NCBI GenBank assembly: GCA_025465535.1
Contig: JAODMY010000095.1
Coordinates: forward strand, 1 to 47,635
Origin: Glaciihabitans sp.
GTDB taxonomy: Bacteria > Actinomycetota > Actinomycetes > Actinomycetales > Microbacteriaceae
Reading direction: 5' to 3'
DNA length: 47,635 nucleotides
Position numbers and translations under genes: made by a program. A model generated the notes under the pieces. It worked only from the letters and a program-made list of their open reading frames with translations, was not told the origin of the DNA and ran no database searches. Positions 42,785 through 47,635 of this stretch are shown in pieces (position 1 is the first letter of the stretch; each line of letters opens with the position of its first letter).

Positions 42785-42870
42785 TGCTGGTTCGTCTATG
42801 CGCCGCTTTGTCATCGGTGCGCCAGCTGTAGCCACAGCACCGATAACAAGCGGGCGCATCGTTGGGCCCG
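42785..42870. repeat. Dispersed hairpin repeat, copy 2
   Basis: Second copy of the element at 41445-41530, same orientation, on the other side of the acyltransferase gene. Outer arms ATGCGCC and GGCGCAT (42798-42804 and 42853-42859), then GTCATCGGTGC against GCACCGATAAC, form a stem with a few mismatches. The end pair G:C of copy 1 is A:T here, a paired change. One frame reads MRRFVIGAPAVATAPITSGR. Confidence 0.8.
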
Positions 42871-42970
42871 AGGCACTGTTGAGCGGCGGTCAGTCCATTC
42901 GCGACGACTGCTTCGGCACCGGCGGGAGGCGCGATCGAGGAACAAGTTCCCGGAGGATGCGCTGCAACGT

Positions 42971-43002
42971 GAAAAGGCTCTCGAGAGATCGAGGGCCTTT
43001 TC
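42971..43002 (+). terminator. Hairpin resembling an intrinsic terminator
   Basis: GAAAAGGCTCTCGA (42971-42984) and TCGAGGGCCTTTTC (42989-43002) form a 14-bp stem with one G-U pair, then GTTTCTCG. No gene is seen upstream on this strand apart from hairpin copy 2. The rest of 42632-43111 shows no supportable gene. Confidence 0.55.
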
Positions 43003-43111
43003 GTTTCTCGTCATGCGGTCCCGCAGCCCACCTCGAGATGGCAGTGAAGTTCGCCCGTCACGGCCGCCTCTCGGGCGGCTCCCAGAACGAAATTCGGCCG
43101 CCGCGAGTATT

Positions 43112-43140
43112 TTGACTAATGCCGACCAAAGACCTATAAC
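43112..43140 (+). promoter_or_regulatory. Sigma-70-type promoter of the sugar ABC importer operon
   Basis: TTGACT (43112-43117), exactly 17 nt, then TATAAC (43135-43140). Each hexamer matches the housekeeping consensus at 5 of 6. The surrounding 43110-43165 is markedly A+T rich. It leaves a leader of about 130 nt before the TTG start at 43275. No regulator gene adjoins. Confidence 0.75.
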
Positions 43141-43274
43141 TAATAATGTAAATATGTTCTTACTTAGTTTCGAACGCGAGCCACGAACTCGTGCGGAGGA
43201 ACTCTGAAATCACATTGTCAATGGTGACCGCACCCGACGCGAAGCTGCCGGGGTGCACCTCTGAAAGGGATCTC

Positions 43275-44615
43275 TTGAGCATCAAAGGAAATAAAGCCCT
43301 CGTCCGAGGGCTTGCCGCGACCACAGCAATAGTCGCGTCTCTGGCCCTGGCGGCCTGTTCTTCGCCAGCAACGACAAGTTCGAGCAGCACTGCATCCTGT
43401 AAGCCGTCCACCGGGAAGGTGACGCTCCAGTACTGGAACACCGTCCCCGGCATGGACAAGGTTGTCGCTCTGTGGAACAAGCAGAATCCGAACATCCAGG
43501 TCGACATGAAGAACATCTCCAACGACGAATACGGCACCATCAACAATGCGCTGAAGGCCGGAAATGCGCCGGAGCTCGCCCAGATCGGGTACGACGAGCT
43601 TTCCGACTACCGCCTCCAGAACGCCTTCGTCGACGCATCCGCGTGCACGGCAGCCGTCGCGGCCAAGAATGATTTCGCATCGTGGACCTGGTCGCAGGCC
43701 ACGTTCGGCGGCCAGGGAATCTACGCGATCCCGCAGGACACCGGCCCGGAGGCTCTCTACTACCGCGCCGACCTGTTCAAGAAGTACAACATCAGCGTGC
43801 CGACGACCTGGGCCGAGTATCTGGCCGACGCCAAAACGCTGAAGGCGGATGACCCGAACCTGGACATCACCTACTTCGACCCGAGCAACGCCGAGGCGTT
43901 CAACGGGTTGCTCTGGCAGAACAGTGCCGACATGTACAAGTACACGAACAACACGTGGGACGTGTCGATCCAGAACCCGCAGAGCAAGCAGGTCGCCGAC
44001 TACTGGCAGACGCTGATCTCCGACAAGCTGGTACGCACCGACCTCGCCAGCTTCTCGACCCCGCTCTACGCGGCAATGGAGAAGAACCAGGTCGCGAGCT
44101 TCGTCTCCGCGGCATGGGCCTACAGCATCGTGCGCGACAACCTGCCAGACCAGAGCGGCAAGTGGGCCGTCGCGCCCATGCCGACCTGGGGCACGTCTGC
44201 GGCTTCGGGCGACTACGGCGGATCGACCGTCGCGTTCATGAAGGGCGACAAGCACCTCTACGAGTCGGTCAAGTTCAACCTGTGGCTGAACACCAACCCG
44301 CAGGCGCTCACGCTGGAGAACAGCCTGGGCGGTCTCTACCCGGCGGCAAAGGCTGGACTTAACCTTCCGGCCCTCCAGCAGGGTGTCCCGTACTTCGGCG
44401 GGCAGAAGATCTTCGATGTCTTCAAGGCATCGTCGAGCAAGATCGACACCAACTTCACCTGGGGTCCGACGCAGAAGACAGTGAACCTGGCCCTGCAGGA
44501 TGCCCTCGCGAAGGCCGTCAACGGCAACGGAACCGTCTACAGCGCGCTGGGTGCCGCTCAGGCATCCGCGATCTCGTCGATGAAGGCGCAAAGCATCCCC
44601 GCCACATCGAAGTAG
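43275..44615 (+). CDS. Sugar ABC transporter substrate-binding lipoprotein
   Basis: 446-aa family 1 carbohydrate-binding protein, anchored outside the membrane. The signal peptide MSIKGNKALVRGLAATTAIV ends in lipobox LALAAC (Cys28), followed by a Ser/Thr linker. The binding domain starts VTLQYWNTVPGMDKVVALWN, with aromatic residues (WSQATFGGQGIYAIPQ, YYRADLFKKYNI, FMKGDKHL) typical of oligosaccharide-binding clefts. TTG 43275 is chosen because GAAAGGGA lies upstream and it gives a clean signal peptide; an upstream ATG in frame would bury it. Two permease genes follow. The exact sugar is unknown. Confidence 0.92.
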   Translation: MSIKGNKALVRGLAATTAIVASLALAACSSPATTSSSSTASCKPSTGKVTLQYWNTVPGMDKVVALWNKQNPNIQVDMKNISNDEYGTINNALKAGNAPELAQIGYDELSDYRLQNAFVDASACTAAVAAKNDFASWTWSQATFGGQGIYAIPQDTGPEALYYRADLFKKYNISVPTTWAEYLADAKTLKADDPNLDITYFDPSNAEAFNGLLWQNSADMYKYTNNTWDVSIQNPQSKQVADYWQTLISDKLVRTDLASFSTPLYAAMEKNQVASFVSAAWAYSIVRDNLPDQSGKWAVAPMPTWGTSAASGDYGGSTVAFMKGDKHLYESVKFNLWLNTNPQALTLENSLGGLYPAAKAGLNLPALQQGVPYFGGQKIFDVFKASSSKIDTNFTWGPTQKTVNLALQDALAKAVNGNGTVYSALGAAQASAISSMKAQSIPATSK

Positions 44616-44626
44616 CCTGAAACAGC

Positions 44627-44662
44627 GGGTCTGGCGCGGGTGAAAATACCCGCGCCAGACCC
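44627..44662 (+). promoter_or_regulatory. Perfect intercistronic hairpin between binding protein and permease
   Basis: 15-bp stem GGGTCTGGCGCGGGT / ACCCGCGCCAGACCC with loop GAAAAT, not followed by a T tract. Placed 12 nt after the binding-protein stop, it probably stabilises the upstream message or partly attenuates transcription, so that binding protein exceeds permease. Confidence 0.7.
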
Positions 44663-44681
44663 ATTCTTCTGAAGGACGACC

Positions 44682-45620
44682 ATGACAGACCTCGCCGTGC
44701 CGGTGATCCGGGCAGCCAAGAGCCGCCGCCGCCGGGGCATTGCAGGAGTATCACCGCGGATGATCGCGGCGTTCCTCATCCCGTTCTTCCTGCCATTCGT
44801 GCTCTTTTACATCGTTCCGATCATCTACGCGCTGTGCCAGAGCATGCTCGTCGTGCGCCGCACGGCCGGAGAATTCGGGACGAGCTACACGACCTTCGGC
44901 GGGTTCACGCAGTACATCCAGGCCGTGCAGAACTCCGAGTTCTGGGGCAGCATCGGCCGAATCGGGCTGTTCGGTGTCGTGCAGGTTCCGGTGATGCTGG
45001 CCGTCGCGCTGCTCATCGCGCTGCTGCTCGATTCACCACTGCTGCGACTGAAGTCGTTCTTTCGGATTGCCGCATTCATGCCCTACGCGGTGCCCGGCGT
45101 GATTGCGGCCATCATGTGGTCGTTCCTCTACTCACCCGAGCTCTCGCCCATCGTCACGCTGCTGCAGGACATCGGATTGAAGCCCGACTTCCTCGGTCCA
45201 AGCGCCGTGCTCTGGTCGATCGCCAACGTGTCGACGTGGCTGTGGACCGGCTACAACATGCTCGTACTCTTCTCCGCGCTGCAGGCAATCCCGCAGGAGC
45301 TGTACGAGGCGGCGAAGCTCGACGGAGCGAGCAACTGGACGATCGCTCTCCGGATCAAGGTGCCGATCATCGCCCCCGCGCTCATCATGACGACGGTCTT
45401 CTCGATCATCGGCACGCTGCAGCTTTATGCGGAGCCGGCTGTGCTCCAGCAGATTTCTACCAACATCTCGAGCACCTACACACCGAACATGCTCGCCTAC
45501 GCGATCGCCTCCGGCAACAACTACCAGCAGGCGGCGGCGGTGTCGGTCATCATTGCGATCGTCACCTTCGTGCTGAGCTTCGGATTCATGAGACTGACTT
45601 CCCGAAAGGCGCAAGCGTGA
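44682..45620 (+). CDS. Sugar ABC transporter permease (MalF-type)
   Basis: 312-aa inner-membrane permease. A basic N-terminal tail (RAAKSRRRRG) is followed by six helices. The coupling loop EAAKLDGASNWTIALRIKVPIIAP is the EAA motif contacting the ATPase. ATG 44682 has GAAGGAC upstream. It overlaps the second permease by 4 nt. It forms the heterodimeric pore with that protein. Confidence 0.95.
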   Translation: MTDLAVPVIRAAKSRRRRGIAGVSPRMIAAFLIPFFLPFVLFYIVPIIYALCQSMLVVRRTAGEFGTSYTTFGGFTQYIQAVQNSEFWGSIGRIGLFGVVQVPVMLAVALLIALLLDSPLLRLKSFFRIAAFMPYAVPGVIAAIMWSFLYSPELSPIVTLLQDIGLKPDFLGPSAVLWSIANVSTWLWTGYNMLVLFSALQAIPQELYEAAKLDGASNWTIALRIKVPIIAPALIMTTVFSIIGTLQLYAEPAVLQQISTNISSTYTPNMLAYAIASGNNYQQAAAVSVIIAIVTFVLSFGFMRLTSRKAQA

Positions 45621-46489
45621 GCACGGCGACAATGAGGCGCGGAGTCATCGCGCGAGAAAGCCGGGTCTCGAAGGTCGCGGCCATGACGGTCATGATCGCG
45701 CTCGCGATCTACTTCCTGCTTCCCGTCTACTTCCTCGTCGTCGCGGCGACGAAACCGCAGGGCGATCTCGCATCCACCTTCGGTCTCGCGTTCTCGCACT
45801 TCCATTTCTGGCAGAACCTCTCGACGCTGTTCGGAGTCGACAACGGGATCTTCCTCCGGTGGGCGCTTAACAGTGTCATCTACGCAGTGGGCGGTGCCGC
45901 CGTCGGCACGCTCATCTCGACACTCGCGGGCTATGCGCTGGCCAAGTTCCACTTCCGCTTCCGCGAGACGTTCTTTTCCATCGTGCTCGGTGGCGTGCTC
46001 GTGCCGACGACGGCGCTGGCGCTGCCACTGTTCCTGCTGTTCTCCACGGTGCACCTCACCGATACCTACTGGGCGGTGTTCCTGCCGAGCATCGTGAGCC
46101 CGTTCGGGGTCTACCTCGCGCGGATTTTCGCGGGCGGGGCAATACCGGATGAAATCATCGAGTCGGCGAGACTCGACGGTGCAGGCGAATTCCGCATCTT
46201 CTTCTCCGTCGCGTTCAAACTGCTCTCACCATCGCTCGTGACGATCTTCCTGTTCCAGTTCGTCGGAATCTGGAACAACTTCTTCCTGCCGATGGTGATG
46301 CTGCAGAGCGACCAGCTGTACCCGCTCACCCTCGGTCTCTACAACTGGAACGGGCAGATCTCGCGAGTTCCACTGCTCCAGCAGTCGGTGATCACCGGGT
46401 CGCTGGTGTCGATCATCCCGCTCATCATCGTCTTCCTGGCGCTGCAGCGCTTCTGGAAGACCGGCCTCGCCTCTGGTTCGCTGAAGTAG
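45617..46489 (+). CDS. Sugar ABC transporter permease (MalG-type)
   Basis: 290-aa permease with six helices and the EAA loop ESARLDGAGEFRIFFSVAFKLLSPSL. GTG 45617 overlaps the first permease stop (GTGA). Longer frames through the first permease are rejected. No ATP-binding subunit follows, so the importer probably uses a shared MsiK/UgpC-type ATPase, as is common in Actinobacteria. Confidence 0.95.
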   Translation: MSTATMRRGVIARESRVSKVAAMTVMIALAIYFLLPVYFLVVAATKPQGDLASTFGLAFSHFHFWQNLSTLFGVDNGIFLRWALNSVIYAVGGAAVGTLISTLAGYALAKFHFRFRETFFSIVLGGVLVPTTALALPLFLLFSTVHLTDTYWAVFLPSIVSPFGVYLARIFAGGAIPDEIIESARLDGAGEFRIFFSVAFKLLSPSLVTIFLFQFVGIWNNFFLPMVMLQSDQLYPLTLGLYNWNGQISRVPLLQQSVITGSLVSIIPLIIVFLALQRFWKTGLASGSLK

Positions 46490-46501
46490 CCACACGAACG
46501 C

Positions 46502-46540
46502 AAGAAGCGCGGCAACCCTCGGCCGCCGCGCTTCTTTTTG
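46502..46540. terminator. Bidirectional terminator between the ABC operon and iolD
   Basis: Stem AAGAAGCGCGGC (46502-46513) / GCCGCGCTTCTT (46525-46536) with an 11-nt loop, followed by TTTG. The convergent genes end 12 nt and 20 nt away. Confidence 0.9.
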
Positions 46541-46559
46541 TTTGGGGTGCTGCCCGTGA

Positions 46560-47635
46560 TCAGAGGTAGCGGCGCTGTGCCGTTCGCTCGGACTCGTAGC
46601 GAGCCCGCGCCTGCTGGGTGCTCGGAAGCTCGGAGACCTCGGCGACGGGAACGTCCCACCACGCGCCACCGGGAATGCCGGCCGCGGTTGGGTCGGCGCG
46701 CACGTAGACGGCGGTCGTCTCCTCAGCGGCAAGGGCGCGGCGAACCGCATCCCGGAACTGCTCGACGCCATCCGCCTCGATCACGGTCGCGCCGAGGCTG
46801 CGCATGTTGGCGGCCAGGTCGACCGGCAGTAGTCCACCGTCGAGGCGGGCGGAGGCCTCGTCGCGGAAGCGGTATTTGGTGCCGAAACGCTGTGAGCCGA
46901 CGGACTCCGACAGGTTGCCGATGGAGGCATAACCCTGGTTGTCGATGAGGATGACGACGAGCTTCACCCGCTCGGATACCGCGGTCACGAGCTCCTGCGA
47001 GAGCATCAGGTATGAACCGTCGCCGACGAGGGCGACCACCTGCCGCTCCGGCGCCGCGAGCTTGATTCCGAGGGCGCCCGCGATCTCGTACCCCATCGTC
47101 GAGAAGCCGTATTCGACGTGGTACTGCTTGGGCGATCCGGGATTCCAGAGTCGGTGCAGGTCGCCGGGGGCCGAGCCCGCCGCGTTGACGATGACATCCT
47201 CGTCGGCCAATTCCTCGTTGAGGATGCCGAGCAGGCTCACCTGGGATGGGAGACCGTCGATCGGCACGATTGCCGCCGCACGGGTGGTCGCCCAGTCCGT
47301 ACGGAGGCCGGCGATTTCGTCGCGGTACGCGGCGCTGGTGACGGCTCCGGCGAGCATCGCGTCGAGCTCGGCCAGGGATTCGCGCGCATCTCCGACGACA
47401 GAAAGGCCGGCCAGCTTGGTCGCGTCGATCGGGGCGACGTTCAGGTTGACGAAGCGCACGTCCGGGTTGGCGAACAGCGAGTTGGATGCGGTGGTGAAGT
47501 CCGAGAACCGGGTGCCGATTCCGATCACCACGTCGGCATCCGCGGCGAGCTTGTTGGCGGCGATGGTTCCAGTGGCGCCGACCCCGCCGACATCCATCGG
47601 ATGCGCGAGCGCGAGGATCCCCTTGCCCGCGTGGG
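46560..47635 (-). CDS. iolD: 3D-(3,5/4)-trihydroxycyclohexane-1,2-dione hydrolase, N-terminal part missing
   Basis: ThDP-dependent enzyme of myo-inositol catabolism that opens the cyclohexane-dione ring. The C-terminal 358 codons are in the window. They include the central dehydrogenase-like domain (ADVVIGIGTRFSDFTTAS) and the ThDP/Mg motif GDGSYLMLSQEL with NQGYASIGNLS. Further IolD features are YHVEYGFSTMGYEIAGALG and the tail ARYESERTAQRRYL. The gene enters from beyond the right edge (HAGKGILALAHPMDVGG reads on), and the rest of an iol cluster may lie there. Its neighbour, the sugar importer, is convergent. Confidence 0.9.
   Translation of the reverse strand, partial: HAGKGILALAHPMDVGGVGATGTIAANKLAADADVVIGIGTRFSDFTTASNSLFANPDVRFVNLNVAPIDATKLAGLSVVGDARESLAELDAMLAGAVTSAAYRDEIAGLRTDWATTRAAAIVPIDGLPSQVSLLGILNEELADEDVIVNAAGSAPGDLHRLWNPGSPKQYHVEYGFSTMGYEIAGALGIKLAAPERQVVALVGDGSYLMLSQELVTAVSERVKLVVILIDNQGYASIGNLSESVGSQRFGTKYRFRDEASARLDGGLLPVDLAANMRSLGATVIEADGVEQFRDAVRRALAAEETTAVYVRADPTAAGIPGGAWWDVPVAEVSELPSTQQARARYESERTAQRRYL

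Noticed and set aside
42752-43207. Plus-strand frames of 116 and 151 codons in the gap before the sugar importer
   Set aside because: No start context, no recognisable domain and biased composition. Only the short part in hairpin copy 2 resembles another window sequence, which is better treated as a repeat.
43218-44591. 457-codon minus-strand frame opposite the sugar-binding protein
   Set aside because: The plus-strand lipoprotein has a signal peptide, lipobox and family motifs; this frame has none.
44834-45616. N-terminal extension of the second permease through the first permease gene
   Set aside because: It is a different-frame reading of the first permease. GTG 45617 with the GTGA overlap gives a normal permease length.

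Overview
The window is a high-GC actinobacterial chromosome segment centred on the replication origin. Gene order matches the oriC neighbourhood of Mycobacterium tuberculosis almost gene for gene: pcnA, DUF6049, murJ, trxBA, parBA, rsmG, khpB, yidC, yidD, rnpA, rpmH, dnaA, dnaN, gnd, recF, DUF721, gyrBA, DUF3566, tRNA-Ile and tRNA-Ala, ppiA, crgA, the pknBA-pbpA-rodA-pstP-fhaBA operon and tRNA-Leu. The short NAD-type Gnd, class E sortase, tandem rhomboids, septum-formation lipoprotein and absence of mycolate genes suggest Microbacteriaceae. Genus cannot be read from the sequence with confidence. Several genes begin 6-8 nt after a TANNNT hexamer without a Shine-Dalgarno, as in leaderless actinobacterial transcripts.

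Layout. 1-8.9 kb: CCA-adding enzyme (cut by the window edge), divergent DUF6049-murJ, trxB-trxA behind a SigR-type promoter, then a PLP aminotransferase and a D-Ala-D-Ala-ligase-like protein. 9.0-14.1 kb, leftward: parB-parA-rsmG with two parS sites, then khpB-yidC-yidD-rnpA (4-nt overlaps) and rpmH. 14.1-16.2 kb: DnaA boxes on both sides of dnaA (oriC). 16.2-25.4 kb, rightward: dnaN, gnd, recF, DUF721, gyrB, gyrA, DUF3566 and two tRNAs. 25.5-30.7 kb: accessory genes (cupin, pentapeptide-like protein, septum-formation lipoprotein, CwsA-like protein, ppiA, two rhomboids). 30.8-41.3 kb: crgA, class E sortase, a tiny membrane protein, the leftward kinase/phosphatase/PBP/RodA/FHA operon and tRNA-Leu. 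41.4-47.6 kb: a less conserved end with an acyltransferase flanked by two copies of a hairpin repeat, a sugar ABC importer without its own ATPase, and the 3' part of iolD at the right edge.

How it works together. The core couples replication start (dnaA, dnaN, recF, gyrase), origin segregation (ParAB/parS), membrane protein insertion (YidC, YidD), tRNA maturation (RnpA, CCA enzyme, thioredoxin nearby) and polar growth and division (MurJ, CrgA, PknA/B, PstP, FhaA/B, RodA, PBPA). The main departures from the standard layout are these: a pseudo-rhomboid next to an intact rhomboid, a DnaA-box cluster about 15 kb from oriC, large palindromes between convergent genes, a degenerate KH loop in KhpB, a PASTA/Ig ectodomain on PknA, and the duplicated hairpin element around the acyltransferase. 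I see no insertion sequence, prophage, CRISPR array or rRNA gene.
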